Origin: Deinococcus gobiensis I-0
GTDB taxonomy: Bacteria > Deinococcota > Deinococci > Deinococcales > Deinococcaceae
Reading direction: 5' to 3'
DNA: 64,000 nucleotides
Assembly: GCF_000252445.1 (NCBI RefSeq)
Contig: NC_017790.1
Span: 2,338,501-2,402,500, forward strand
Made by a program: the position numbers and the translations under genes. Shown piece by piece: positions 46,796-59,555 of the stretch; within the stretch, counting starts at the first letter, position 1, and every line of letters begins with the position of its first letter. The notes beneath the pieces are model-generated. The model was not told the DNA's origin. It searched no databases and was given only the letters and a program-made list of their open reading frames with translations.

Positions 46796-48127
46796 GTGAC
46801 AGGGTTTGGCGCAGCGGAAACAGACGGTGAAGTGAAGACTAAAGACGTGTTGATCTATGGACTGGGGCGCAGCGGGCGGGGGGTCGCGCGCTTTCTGGCC
46901 GGCGAGGGCGTGCGCGCCGAGTGGCACGACGCGCAGCCCACGGCGCAGGACGAGACCCTGATGGCCGAACTGGGCCACACCCGGGGCGAGCCACGCGGAA
47001 ATTACCGCACGGTGGTGGCCGCGCCCGGGGTACCCATCGACCATCCTGACCTGCTGGCGCAGCGCAGCGCCGGCGCAGAGATCGTGGGTGAGGTCGTGCT
47101 GGCCGCCCGCGCCCGGCCCCGATTACCGATGGTCGGCGTGACCGGCACGGCGGGTAAAGGCGGCACGACGGTCCTCATCGCCCACCTGCTGCGCGGAAGT
47201 GGCCTGAACGCCCGCGAGGGAGGCAATATCGATCCGCCTCTCCTCGATGTGGTAGACGAGGCCGAGGTCGCCGTCGTGGAGCTCAGCAGCTTTCAGCTCG
47301 AGCGCGTGCCGGGGCTGCGGCTGCCGGTGGCGGTCGTCACGAATCTGGGCACCGATCACCTCGACCGCCACCGCACGGTGGAGGCCTACCACGCCGCCAA
47401 GCTGAACATCACGGCCGGGCAGCAAGCGGGCGACGTGCTGGTCGTCCCACAAGGACTGGAGATCGCCACCCGCGCCGAGCGCCGATCCTTCTCGGCCGCG
47501 CACATCGCCCTGGCGAACGGAGCGGCCGTCCTTGACCCGGCCGAGCTGCATCCCGGCATCCACCCCGCCAACGCCGCCGCCGCCGTGCTGGCCGCCGAAG
47601 CGCTGCTGGCGCACCTGGGCCGCGTGGCCGACCCGGACACCCTGGCGCAGGCGCTGTGCTCGGCGCGGCCGGTCGGCGGGCGCTTCGAGACGGTGGCACG
47701 TGTGGGCGAGGTCGCCTTCATCGACGACAGCATCGCCACCCGCACGCTCGCCGTGCAGGCCGCGCTGGAACGGGCCACCCCGCCCATCGCCTGGCTCGTC
47801 GGCGGGCGCGACAAGGGCGCGGAGTTGGAACCGCTGCTGAGTGCCGCGCAGGGCCGGGTCACCCGGGTCATCGCCTTCGGGCAGGACGGCGAGGCGCTGG
47901 CCAGGCAACTGGGCCTGCCCTTCACGGCGGTCCGGGGTGAAGGCGGCGACGAGGTCATGGCGAACGCGGCGCGCGCCGGCCTGGAGGCGCTGGGCGGTCC
48001 CGGGCAGAGCGGCACGGTGCTGCTGGCCCCCATCGGCACGAGCTTCGATCTGTTCACCGACTACAAGGCGCGCGGCGAGAGCTTTCGCCGGGCGGCCCTG
48101 GCCCTCGCGGCGGAGGTGGAGGCGTGA
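46796..48127 (+). CDS. murD: UDP-N-acetylmuramoyl-L-alanine:D-glutamate ligase
   Basis: Adds D-Glu to the peptidoglycan precursor in the cytosol. The N-terminal dinucleotide-like domain has VLIYGLGRSGRGVARFLA; the central ATPase has VGVTGTAGKGGTTVL, NLGTDHLDRH and the C-terminal domain begins near VGGRFE with VAFIDDSIATRT and VGGRDKG. The ATP loop is odd: after Gly-Lys comes GGTT instead of S/T directly. At 443 residues it is typical. GTG 46796 is preferred by its -10 box; an in-frame GTG downstream (VKTKDVLIYG) is an alternative. It overlaps ftsW by 4 bases. Confidence 0.9.
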   Translation: MTGFGAAETDGEVKTKDVLIYGLGRSGRGVARFLAGEGVRAEWHDAQPTAQDETLMAELGHTRGEPRGNYRTVVAAPGVPIDHPDLLAQRSAGAEIVGEVVLAARARPRLPMVGVTGTAGKGGTTVLIAHLLRGSGLNAREGGNIDPPLLDVVDEAEVAVVELSSFQLERVPGLRLPVAVVTNLGTDHLDRHRTVEAYHAAKLNITAGQQAGDVLVVPQGLEIATRAERRSFSAAHIALANGAAVLDPAELHPGIHPANAAAAVLAAEALLAHLGRVADPDTLAQALCSARPVGGRFETVARVGEVAFIDDSIATRTLAVQAALERATPPIAWLVGGRDKGAELEPLLSAAQGRVTRVIAFGQDGEALARQLGLPFTAVRGEGGDEVMANAARAGLEALGGPGQSGTVLLAPIGTSFDLFTDYKARGESFRRAALALAAEVEA

Positions 48128-49236
48128 GTGTCCAGCTTCTCGTCGCGCAACTGCTCCTCATCACCCTGGGCCTCATAGGCGTGGCCGCCGCACGCCCGCA
48201 GCTCATCGTCGATCATGGCAGCAAGGCAGTCCTGGCGATCCTTGTGACCTTCCTGGTCGCCCGCCTCAAGCCGCGCACCTTCCTCAAGGCCGGTACGGTG
48301 TTCTGGGGCGTCACGCTGGTGCTGCTGATATTGGTGCTGGTCATCGGCGTGGGTACGGAAACCAGCCCGGGCACCCGCCGCTGGATCAATATCGGTATCC
48401 GCTTCCAGCCCTCCGAACTCGCCAAACTCGGCCTGATCCTGCAACTGGCCTCGTTCTTCTCGCGCCGGGGCGTGCAGCACAAGCTCCTGAGCGCCACGGG
48501 CATGATCGTCTTCACGACGCTGCTCGTCATCCTGGAACCCGACCTGGGCACCAGCGTCCTGACCTTCGGGCTGGGCATCATCCTGATGTACGCGGCGGGC
48601 GTGCGCATCAGCAACATCAGCGGCTTCCTGCTGTCGCTGGGGCTGGTGTCCATTCCCTTCATCAGCCTCTATCTGGAGCGCCACCCCTACATCCTCGAAC
48701 GCTGGTTCGGTCACCGCAACCGCGACGAGACGCTGCCCCAGGGCCTCGACCAGATCGGCATGGCGCACCGCGACCTCAATTTCGGCGGCTGGTGGGGCCA
48801 CGGTCCCGACGGCCTGCGCTGGGACTATTTCGCGGCCCACACCGACATGGTCGTGGCGGCCGTGGGCTTCAGCACCGGGCTGCTGGGCGTGGTCATGCTG
48901 CTGTTCGCGTACTGGCTCATCGTGTCCTCGGCATTGCAGGTCGCGCAGCTCGCCTCGCGTATCCGGCCCATGACGCCCGAGGTCCACGGCGCGAGCATCC
49001 TCGCCATCGGCTGCATGTTCATGATCGTGGGGCAGGCCTTCGTGAACCTCGCCGTGGCCGCCGGCATCTTCCCGGTGACGGGCGTGCCGCTGCCGCTGGT
49101 CAGCTACGGCTTTTCCAGCATGCTGACCATGAGCGTCGCCCTGGGCGTGATCCACTCGGCGCTGCGCCACGTGCGCGAGCAGCTGCCCCAGGAAAACAAC
49201 GCCGCCGACCTGATGCCCATGCCTGCCGACGACTGA
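48124..49236 (+). CDS. ftsW: FtsW/RodA/SpoVE family cell-wall polymerase
   Basis: A SEDS glycosyltransferase that polymerises lipid II during septation. About ten hydrophobic segments fill 370 residues. The family motifs TSPGTRRWINIGIRFQPSE, EPDLGTSVL, and GIFPVTGVPLPLVSYGFSSM are intact; the catalytic Asp region lies in the large loop (FGHRNRDETLPQGLDQ). GTG 48124 overlaps the murD stop (GTGA), so they are translationally coupled in a small dcw-like unit. FtsW is favoured over RodA by this coupling to murD. Confidence 0.93.
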   Translation: MSVQLLVAQLLLITLGLIGVAAARPQLIVDHGSKAVLAILVTFLVARLKPRTFLKAGTVFWGVTLVLLILVLVIGVGTETSPGTRRWINIGIRFQPSELAKLGLILQLASFFSRRGVQHKLLSATGMIVFTTLLVILEPDLGTSVLTFGLGIILMYAAGVRISNISGFLLSLGLVSIPFISLYLERHPYILERWFGHRNRDETLPQGLDQIGMAHRDLNFGGWWGHGPDGLRWDYFAAHTDMVVAAVGFSTGLLGVVMLLFAYWLIVSSALQVAQLASRIRPMTPEVHGASILAIGCMFMIVGQAFVNLAVAAGIFPVTGVPLPLVSYGFSSMLTMSVALGVIHSALRHVREQLPQENNAADLMPMPADD

Positions 49237-49248
49237 GCCGGCCCAACA

Positions 49249-49284
49249 AAGAACCCCACCGGCCCGGCAGGCGGTGGGGTTCTT
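49249..49284 (+). terminator. Intrinsic terminator after ftsW
   Basis: AAGAACCCCACC (49249-49260) pairs with GGTGGGGTTCTT (49273-49284); the end of the stem is T-rich. It starts 12 bases after the ftsW stop. Confidence 0.8.
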
Positions 49285-49376
49285 GCTGTCCGCAAGGGGC
49301 AATGTTGAATAGAAAAGAACGCCAGCCTGCTCTGCTGCGCCGTCTTATCCGCTCGTCCAGACCGCCCCAGAAACGC

Positions 49377-49402
49377 AAAACCCCCCGGCACAGGCCAGGG
49401 GG
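49377..49402 (-). terminator. Intrinsic terminator after rpsI
   Basis: On the minus strand CCCCC-T-GGC-CTGT-GCC-G-GGGGG is followed by TTTT, 17 bases after the rpsI stop. Confidence 0.8.
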
Positions 49403-49419
49403 TCGGGGGTGCCGGGGCT

Positions 49420-49821
<402 letters not shown>

Positions 49822-49823
49822 GC

Positions 49824-50249
<426 letters not shown>

Positions 50250-50380
50250 CGTAAAACTCCGTCGGGGATTGGGATTTTGGGGTTCGACACGCCCCGCGAG
50301 CAACCGGGGGGAAACTGCGTGCGTGTCCGGGTCGCCTGCCCGGTCATCCCGGCTCTACCAAGCACGAGACACTAAAGGCA

Positions 50381-50410
50381 AGTGTACCAGAGATTTTGCT
50401 CAGGGGGCAA
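50381..50410 (-). promoter_or_regulatory. Candidate promoter of rplM-rpsI
   Basis: On the minus strand TTGCCC (50410-50405) and TACACT (50386-50381) are separated by 18 bases, giving a leader of roughly 125 bases. A second overlapping candidate is TTGCCT (50381-50376) with TAGAGC (50357-50352). Confidence 0.45.
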
Positions 50411-50436
50411 GCGGCGCAGTCCCGCCCGGCGAGGAT

Positions 50437-51258
50437 TCACCCCTTCGCAGCGCCGCCCAGCAGGAAACGCAGCGCCGCCGGCAGCCGCGCCGCCCATGCC
50501 GACTCGTGGTGGATGGCCTGCGGGTCGGCCAGGAACGCGACCCGCTCGCTCATGCCTTTCTCGCGCAGCAGCTCGGCCAGGGCGTGGGCGTCGCGCACGT
50601 AGGCCTTGGCACGCTCCGGCTGTTCGCTCTCATGGCCCCCCACATCCACCCAGACGCGCCCCGGGGGCGTGGGCGAGCGCCGCGCCTGCGCCAGCGAGAA
50701 GTCGCCGCCGGTCCAGAAGGCCGGGCTGAGCAGCCCCGCGTGCCCGAACACGTCCGGGCGCGTGAGCAGGGCGTGCAGGCTGACCACCGCGCCCATGCTG
50801 CTGCCGACCGTCACGGTGTATTCCGGCTCCGGGCGGGTCCGGAACGAGCTGTCCACGAGTGCCTTGACCGTGTCCACGAGGTAGGCGACGTAGGCATCGG
50901 CCCCGCCCCCCTCCGGCAGATCCGGGGCCGGGATGGCGGCCGGGCTGTACTCGAAAAAGCGCCGCTCGCCGCCGTGCGGGACCCCGATGGCGATGGCCTC
51001 CAGGCCCTCCCCCGCCAGCCGGGTCAGGGTCTCGTCGGCCTCCCACTCGCCGCTGTTGCTCGTCGCCGCGTCGAACACGTTCTGGCCGTCGTGGAAGTAC
51101 ACCACCGGATAGCGCCGCTCCGGCTCGTCGTGATACGAGGGCGGCAGCCATGCCAACGCGGTGCGCGGGGTGTGCTGCGCGTCGCTCAGGTCAGGCCACT
51201 CCAGCAGTGTGCCGGTGACGGTGTTGCCCTCCTGCACCGCATAGGGCCGCCAGCTCAT
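50437..51258 (-). CDS. Putative esterase, enterobactin-esterase-like alpha/beta hydrolase
   Basis: A 273-residue member of the putative esterase family (PF00756-like). It shows YPVVYFHDGQNVFDAATSNSGEWEADETL, the nucleophile elbow VTVGSSMGAVVSLHAL, LSPAFWTGGDFS and a late His in AIHHESAWAARLP. No signal peptide, so a cytosolic enzyme. ATG 51258 overlaps the aroQ stop (ATGA). Its place at the end of the aro cluster may be accidental; the substrate is unknown. Confidence 0.88.
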   Translation of the reverse strand: MSWRPYAVQEGNTVTGTLLEWPDLSDAQHTPRTALAWLPPSYHDEPERRYPVVYFHDGQNVFDAATSNSGEWEADETLTRLAGEGLEAIAIGVPHGGERRFFEYSPAAIPAPDLPEGGGADAYVAYLVDTVKALVDSSFRTRPEPEYTVTVGSSMGAVVSLHALLTRPDVFGHAGLLSPAFWTGGDFSLAQARRSPTPPGRVWVDVGGHESEQPERAKAYVRDAHALAELLREKGMSERVAFLADPQAIHHESAWAARLPAALRFLLGGAAKG

Positions 51259-51701
51259 TCGCCGGTCTCGGGCGAGAGGACCTCGGCGAGGTAGTCCATC
51301 GCCAGCCGGTAGCCCGTGAAGCCCAGACCGCTGATCTTGCCCCGGCACACCGCCGCCGTGACCGACTTGTGCCGGAATTCCTCGCGGGCGTCCACGTTGC
51401 TGATGTGCACCTCGACCACCGGCAGCGGCTGCCCGGAGATCGCGTCGCGCAGCGCGTAGCTGTAGTGCGTCAGCGCGCCGGGGTTGATGACGATGCCGGT
51501 GAAGCCCTGCTCCTGCGCCTCGTGGATCCATTCGAGCAGCTGGCCCTCGAAGTTGCTCTGGCGGCAGGTGACGGCCACGCCCAGCTCGGCGCCCCAGGCC
51601 TCGCACTGGCGCTCCAGGTCTTCGAGCGTCTGTGCGCCGTACACCCCCGGCTCGCGCAGGCCGAGGCGATTGAGGTTCGGGCCGTTCAGGACGAGGAACA
51701 T
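51255..51701 (-). CDS. aroQ: 3-dehydroquinate dehydratase, type II
   Basis: Third step of the shikimate pathway. The 148-residue protein begins FLVLNGPNLNRLGLREPGVYG, with the catalytic Tyr in GVYG, and has QSNFEGQLLEWIH, NPGALTHYSYALRDAI and VVEVHISNVDAREEFRHKS with the catalytic His. A TATCCT box lies 5 bases before ATG 51701 (51707-51712), so it may also have its own start. It follows aroB by 47 bases. Confidence 0.97.
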   Translation of the reverse strand: MFLVLNGPNLNRLGLREPGVYGAQTLEDLERQCEAWGAELGVAVTCRQSNFEGQLLEWIHEAQEQGFTGIVINPGALTHYSYALRDAISGQPLPVVEVHISNVDAREEFRHKSVTAAVCRGKISGLGFTGYRLAMDYLAEVLSPETGE

Positions 51702-51706
51702 GCTTC

Positions 51707-51712
51707 AGGATA
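51707..51712 (-). promoter_or_regulatory. Possible leaderless -10 box of aroQ
   Basis: TATCCT, then 5 bases, then ATG 51701; one base shorter than the usual spacing. Confidence 0.4.
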
Positions 51713-51748
51713 AGGGGAAGCGGCCGGAGACACCGCCCACCCGGCCGG

Positions 51749-52843
51749 TCAGGCGCCGTGTCCCCCCTGGGTGCGCCGCACGTCCTCGAGCCAGCCCGTG
51801 AACTCTTCCCGGAGTACGTCTTCCGTCACCCGCGCCAGGTAGGGCTGGCCGAGGTCCCGCAGCAGCACGAAGCGCACGCCCTGAGCGTCGGCCTTCTTGT
51901 CGCGGGCCATATAGGGGGCCACGGCGTCGTAGGTCAGGGCGGGCAGGGGCGTGGGCCGCTGCCAGCGCAGGAAGGCCAGGGTGTGGGCGCTCAGGTCTGC
52001 GCCGCCCTGCGCGCGGCTCAGGCGGGCGGCGTAGTGCATGCCGTAGGCGACCGCCTCGCCGTGCGAGACGGCGTGGTCGGTCACCGCCTCCAGCGCGTGC
52101 GCGAGCGTATGCCCGAAGTTCAGGAAGGCGCGCTCGCCCTGCTCGGTGAGGTCGCGGGTCACGACGCCGGCCTTGACGGCGACGGCGTCGGCCAGCGTGC
52201 CCTCCAGCAGCGCGCCGCCGGGCCGGAACTCGGGGTCCAGCACGCGCGGCAGCAGGCTCGGGTCGCTCATCAGGCCATGCTTGAAGGCCTCGGCCGCCCC
52301 CTCACGGAACACGGCGGGCGGCAGGGTCGCCAGGGTGCCCGTGTCGCACCACACGGCGCGCGGCGGCCAGAAGGCCCCGACCAGATTCTTGCCCTCGGGC
52401 AGGTTGACGCCGGTCTTGCCGCCCACCGCCGCGTCCACCATGCCCAGCAGCGTGGTCGGCAGGGTGTAGAAGGCCACGCCGCGCAGGTAGCTCGCCGCGA
52501 CGAAACCCGCGAGGTCGGTCGCCGCGCCGCCGCCCAGGCCCACGACCGCCCCGTCGCGCGGAATAGCCGCCGCCGCGAGCCGCGAGAGCACCCCGGCCAT
52601 GACCGCCAGCGTCTTGCAGTCGTCGCGGGCGGGCACGGCGACCGTCACCACCGGCCGCAGCCGCGCCTGCACCCGCGCCACGAACTCGGGCGGCAGATCC
52701 TCGGGGTGGATCAGGGCGACGTGGCGCTGCGGCACCTCCAGCGTGTCCAGCAGGCCGGGGCCGACCGTGACCGTGTAGGGCGGCGCACCGCCACCGGCCC
52801 CGACCTCAATCCGCCGCACGGCTCGTCCAGTCGCTCGGCGCAT
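51749..52843 (-). CDS. aroB: 3-dehydroquinate synthase
   Basis: Second step of the shikimate pathway, converting DAHP to 3-dehydroquinate with NAD and a metal. Visible are [44 protein letters not shown], and the metal ligands in [10 protein letters not shown] and [13 protein letters not shown]. The 364-residue length is standard. ATG 52843 overlaps the end of aroK by 38 bases; GTG 52819 would overlap by only 14 and is an alternative. Confidence 0.95.
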   Translation of the reverse strand: MRRATGRAVRRIEVGAGGGAPPYTVTVGPGLLDTLEVPQRHVALIHPEDLPPEFVARVQARLRPVVTVAVPARDDCKTLAVMAGVLSRLAAAAIPRDGAVVGLGGGAATDLAGFVAASYLRGVAFYTLPTTLLGMVDAAVGGKTGVNLPEGKNLVGAFWPPRAVWCDTGTLATLPPAVFREGAAEAFKHGLMSDPSLLPRVLDPEFRPGGALLEGTLADAVAVKAGVVTRDLTEQGERAFLNFGHTLAHALEAVTDHAVSHGEAVAYGMHYAARLSRAQGGADLSAHTLAFLRWQRPTPLPALTYDAVAPYMARDKKADAQGVRFVLLRDLGQPYLARVTEDVLREEFTGWLEDVRRTQGGHGA

Positions 52844-53384
52844 GGAGGTCCGACCAGTGCCACAGGCGCTCGATGACCTCGGCCACGATCTCCTCGGAGG
52901 GACGGCCGTCGCTGTGGACGTGGATGGTGCCCTGGCGGTAGACCCCCTCGCGCTCGTCCATCAGGGTGCGGATGCGCGCCAGGGGGTCGGGGGCGCTCAG
53001 GAGGGGCCGGTCGCTGTGCTTGGTGCGCTGGTAGACCGTCTCGGGCGTGGCCCACAGCACGACCACCGGACCGCGCTCCAGCAGCGAACGGCGGTTTTCC
53101 TCGTGGATGAAGGTGCCGCCTCCCAGGCTGATGACCGCGTGGTCCAGCCGCGTCACGCGCCCCACCACCTCGCGCTCGCAGGCGCGGAAGTACCCTTCGC
53201 CCTCCTCGGCGAAGACTTCGGGGATACTCTTGCCCACCACACGGGTAATGAGCTTGTCGGTATCCACGAAATGCAGCGCCAGCGCCCGGCTCAGCTCCCA
53301 GCCGATACGGCTCTTGCCGGTGCCCATGAAGCCTGCCAGCGCCACCCAGCTGACCGGGCGTTCGATGAGGCCCGTCGTTGACAT
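52806..53384 (-). CDS. aroK: Shikimate kinase
   Basis: Phosphorylates shikimate with ATP. The P-loop GFMGTGKS is at residues 18-25, followed by [21 protein letters not shown] and ISLGGGTFI for shikimate binding, and the lid [10 protein letters not shown]. The start ATG 53384 has a -10 box 7 bases upstream and gives 192 residues, normal for AroK. The same frame stays open and looks coding for about 60 more codons upstream into the aroC end, so a longer form is possible. Confidence 0.93.
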   Translation of the reverse strand: MSTTGLIERPVSWVALAGFMGTGKSRIGWELSRALALHFVDTDKLITRVVGKSIPEVFAEEGEGYFRACEREVVGRVTRLDHAVISLGGGTFIHEENRRSLLERGPVVVLWATPETVYQRTKHSDRPLLSAPDPLARIRTLMDEREGVYRQGTIHVHSDGRPSEEIVAEVIERLWHWSDLHAPSDWTSRAAD

Positions 53385-53391
53385 GTCGGAG

Positions 53392-53397
53392 AGTCTA
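53392..53397 (-). promoter_or_regulatory. Leaderless -10 box of aroK
   Basis: TAGACT, then 7 bases, then ATG 53384. It lies inside an open frame continuous with aroK. Confidence 0.5.
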
Positions 53398-53566
53398 GAC
53401 GAATCGCCCGCCCCCGACATGACGGCCGTTACAGGGAAAGCCTGAAGGTCGGCCGCGGCCTGCGTCTGGGCCGTCAGCTCGTCACGCAATGCGCGCTCGA
53501 CCTCGGCCCCCAGCGTGGCCGGCGGAGAAACGGGTGCGCCGCCGGGCATCCGCAGGTCCACGGCGC

Positions 53567-54715
<1,149 letters not shown>

Positions 54716-54721
54716 CCCCGG

Positions 54722-54727
54722 ACTCTA
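54722..54727 (-). promoter_or_regulatory. Leaderless -10 box of aroC
   Basis: TAGAGT, then 6 bases, then ATG 54715. Confidence 0.6.
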
Positions 54728-54773
54728 GCGCCGCACCTGTGGCCGCCTATGCGGGCTGCCCACACAGCCCGGC

Positions 54774-54813
54774 AGAAGAGGGCGGGCACCCCCGTCTCCG
54801 GAGATGCCCGCCC
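54774..54813 (-). terminator. Intrinsic terminator after pilQ
   Basis: On the minus strand GGGCGGGCA/TGCCCGCCC (54813-54805 with 54788-54780) is followed by TCTTCT, 15 bases after the pilQ stop. Confidence 0.7.
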
Positions 54814-54827
54814 GCGCCAGAGACCCT

Positions 54828-56882
<2,055 letters not shown>

Positions 56883-56885
56883 GGC

Positions 56886-58205
56886 TCACCTTTGTTCCAG
56901 TTGCAGAGTTTTGATCGTATTGCCCAGGGCCAGGGTGGCCGAGGTCGCCGTGACTTCACGCAGCACCACGTCCGTCTCGGGGAGGGTCTGACCCACCGAG
57001 ACGACCACGAAACCGCTGCTCGTGCGGAACACGGCCGTGTTGACCGGGCCCAGCACGGCGCCGTCGAGGTTGATCCGGCGTTCGGTCAGCACGCGGTCGA
57101 GGGTGGTGGCGGGCGTACCCGTCGCCGCGCCGGTCTGCCCACCCTGATTCAGCTGGGTGATGACCTGAGGGGTAGCGGCGGCGGCTGCCTGGCCCTGCCC
57201 GCCCGTCTGGGCCTGCCCCGCCGTCTGGGACGGCGCGCCGCCGTTCTGACCCGCACCGTTCTGGGCGGCCGGCGCGGTCACCGTGCTGGGCGTGGCCGTG
57301 GTCTCACGCGGAGCCGTGACCCCGACGATAGGCGGCACGACGGGCTCGGCCGCCTGCGTCTCGGCCGCCGTGCTGGCCGACGGAGAGGCGGCCGAAGTCG
57401 CCGTACCCGTCGCACTGCCGGCCGTCGCGGCCGGGCGGTTCCCTGTTCCCGCGCCGGGAATGGTGACCGTGGGCAGAGCGCCGCCCGAAATGGGCGTGAC
57501 CCGCGCCACGACACTGCCGGTGCCCGCATTGCCCGTGCTGGAGCCCCCCGTGTTGCCACTTCCCGTACCGGGCAGGCGGGTGATGGGCACCGCGCCGCCG
57601 ACCGGGTTGGCGACCGCTTCGGTCGTCCGGGTCGGGGTCACCTGAACGGGCGTCACCTGGGCGGACGCTTCCTGGACAGGGACACGGGCGACCGGCGTCG
57701 TCTGTTCCGGGGCGCTGATCTGACCGGTCGCCTGCGTGGCCTGGCTGCCCGCCGGCGCGCCGCCCTGGGCGGCACCTTCGACCGGCGCGAGTTGCAGAGG
57801 CCGGAAGGGGTTGCTGGTGCCCAGGGTCAGCAGGGACTGGTCGGGATTGATGCCGCCGGGCGTCGGCGTGGCGGCGGCCTCGGTCGTCGCCTCGGGGACC
57901 GGGAAAGGCGGCAGGGTGGCGACCTCGATCTGACCGCCGGTCGCCAGCGTGGCGGACGCAGTGGCGGCGCCGCCGGCCGAAGTCCCGGTCTGTCCCTGGT
58001 TTCCGCTTTCCTGGGCCTGGCCGGCCGTTCCGGAGGCGGGTTGACCGGATTCGGGCGGCGTGGTCGGGGTGACGGCCGTAGGCTCCGGGGTCGAGCGGTT
58101 GGTCAGCACGAACCAGCCGCCGATCAGGGCCACCATCAGCAGCAGCACCAGGATCAGCTTCATCTCCCGCGTGAGGGTCAGGGAGGATTTCAGCGGCGCC
58201 TTCAC
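56886..58205 (-). CDS. PilW/PilP-position type IV pilus protein
   Basis: A 439-residue protein with an N-terminal cytosolic stretch, one membrane helix (about residues 16-34, MKLILVLLLMVALIGGWFVL) and a long low-complexity Thr/Gln/Ala/Gly-rich region (about 50-350). A short Pro/Asn motif TSNPFRPLQL near 130 and a compact C-terminal domain (TLDRVLTERRINLDGAVLGPVNTAVF) resemble the PilP HR-domain. Its place between pilO and pilQ is that of pilP in proteobacteria and of pilW in Thermus thermophilus, where PilW is needed for secretin stability. It is GTG-started and overlaps the pilO stop by 4 bases (GTGA). Confidence 0.65.
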   Translation of the reverse strand: MKAPLKSSLTLTREMKLILVLLLMVALIGGWFVLTNRSTPEPTAVTPTTPPESGQPASGTAGQAQESGNQGQTGTSAGGAATASATLATGGQIEVATLPPFPVPEATTEAAATPTPGGINPDQSLLTLGTSNPFRPLQLAPVEGAAQGGAPAGSQATQATGQISAPEQTTPVARVPVQEASAQVTPVQVTPTRTTEAVANPVGGAVPITRLPGTGSGNTGGSSTGNAGTGSVVARVTPISGGALPTVTIPGAGTGNRPAATAGSATGTATSAASPSASTAAETQAAEPVVPPIVGVTAPRETTATPSTVTAPAAQNGAGQNGGAPSQTAGQAQTGGQGQAAAAATPQVITQLNQGGQTGAATGTPATTLDRVLTERRINLDGAVLGPVNTAVFRTSSGFVVVSVGQTLPETDVVLREVTATSATLALGNTIKTLQLEQR

Positions 58206-58834
58206 CGGGTCCCTCCGGTGGCCGGAGCCGCCGCGCTGGACGCCGAGGCGGGCACGGCCGCGCCGGTCTGCGCCGGGTCATAGGTGTAGACCGTCAGGCC
58301 CATCGTGCCCTCCAGCGACGGATTGAAGCTCGTGGCGGTCGGCAGTTGCAGGCCGAGGGTGCTGACCGTCGTGAAGCGGTTCTGGGTTTCCAGGCTGCGC
58401 AGCACCTGGAACAGCTGCGGAAAGGTCCCGCTGACGTTCATGTTGATGCCCACCGAGCGCACGCCGGCCGGCAGGGTCACGCTCCCCGTAGCGGCCGGGG
58501 CAAAGCTCAGGTTGCCCATCTCTGCGCCAGCGGCGCTCACGTTGGCGCGCAACTGCTCGACGACCTGGGCGAAGCGTGTGGTCGGCGGCAGCGCGCGCAG
58601 GAATTCGCTGCGCTCGACTTCCAGACGCGCGACGGTCGTGCGCAGGTTGGGTACGGCCGCCGACGCCGAGCGGTACTGGGTCTCGGTGAGCTGCCGCGCA
58701 GAGAGGTCGTCGCGCAGAGACGAAATCTGGGCATACCTGGGCTGGATGACCAGCGTGTAGAACAGCGCCAGCACGGCCACGAACAGCGCGGCGGCCAGCG
58801 CGAAGAGGTACTGCGGCGCGAGCTTAGCGAACAT
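58202..58834 (-). CDS. pilO: Type IV pilus inner-membrane protein PilO
   Basis: A 210-residue bitopic protein: one membrane helix (about residues 9-29, FALAAALFVAVLALFYTLVIQP), a coiled coil (about 35-75) and a ferredoxin-like periplasmic domain (GVRSVGINMNVSGTFPQLFQVLRSLE). PilN and PilO form the platform linking the inner-membrane motor to the secretin. ATG 58834 overlaps the pilN end by 11 bases. Confidence 0.85.
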   Translation of the reverse strand: MFAKLAPQYLFALAAALFVAVLALFYTLVIQPRYAQISSLRDDLSARQLTETQYRSASAAVPNLRTTVARLEVERSEFLRALPPTTRFAQVVEQLRANVSAAGAEMGNLSFAPAATGSVTLPAGVRSVGINMNVSGTFPQLFQVLRSLETQNRFTTVSTLGLQLPTATSFNPSLEGTMGLTVYTYDPAQTGAAVPASASSAAAPATGGTR

Positions 58835-59555
58835 CGCTGCCTCCGGTGGCGGAGGGCGCCACTTCCGGGGCGGCGGGGGCGGCCCCGGCAGCCGGGGTGC
58901 TGGCCGCCGCTCCGGCCGCTGTCCCCGCCGCTCCGGTCGTGGAGGCCGCGCTCGCCGCCGGGCCGACCACGCCCACGGTCGCCGCGAAGGTGTAGTTACC
59001 GCTCCGGGCATCCCGCTGGAGGCTCTTGAAGTTCACGCCGAAGCCCGGATCGTTTTCGTAGGTGTTCAGGAAGTTGATCACCGCCTGCTGGCTCGACGCC
59101 GCGCCGGACAGGTCCAGTTCGCGGCGCACGTTCTTGCCGGTGTAGATGCCGTTTTGCTGGCTGGTCGCCAGCGCCCCCGCATCCAGCGGGCGCATCGTCA
59201 GGCTGCTGACCGACACGCCCGGCGCGGACGCGAGCTGGGTGCTGAAAGCCGCCAGATCGTTCGACCAGTAGGTCTTCTGGTCGCGCAGCGCCTGGGCCAC
59301 CGTCGTGACCTGTTCGAGCTCCTGCTGGCGGGCGGCGAGGCGGTCCCGCTCCTGCTTGGCGGGGGTCAGGGTGTCGATGTTGCCCTGCACGGCGTCAATC
59401 TCGCGCTGGAGACCGCCGGCCTGTGAGGAGGTCGCCAGCCACAGGCTGAGCATGGTCACGGCCGCCACCGGCACCAGCGCCCAGGTGGCGTATTTCCAGA
59501 CGCCGGGCTGCGACTGCTTGCGGTACTGCGCGGGCAGCAGGTTGACTTCAACCAC
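58824..59555 (-). CDS. pilN: Type IV pilus inner-membrane protein PilN
   Basis: A 243-residue bitopic protein. The cytosolic N-terminus MVEVNLLPAQYRKQ contains the INLLP-type motif bound by PilM. A membrane helix (about 23-42) is followed by a coiled coil (LQREIDAVQGNIDTL to LEQVTTVAQAL) and a ferredoxin-like fold, with an unusual Ala/Gly-rich tail of about 40 residues. The GTG start overlaps the pilM end by 8 bases. Confidence 0.9.
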   Translation of the reverse strand: MVEVNLLPAQYRKQSQPGVWKYATWALVPVAAVTMLSLWLATSSQAGGLQREIDAVQGNIDTLTPAKQERDRLAARQQELEQVTTVAQALRDQKTYWSNDLAAFSTQLASAPGVSVSSLTMRPLDAGALATSQQNGIYTGKNVRRELDLSGAASSQQAVINFLNTYENDPGFGVNFKSLQRDARSGNYTFAATVGVVGPAASAASTTGAAGTAAGAAASTPAAGAAPAAPEVAPSATGGSDVR

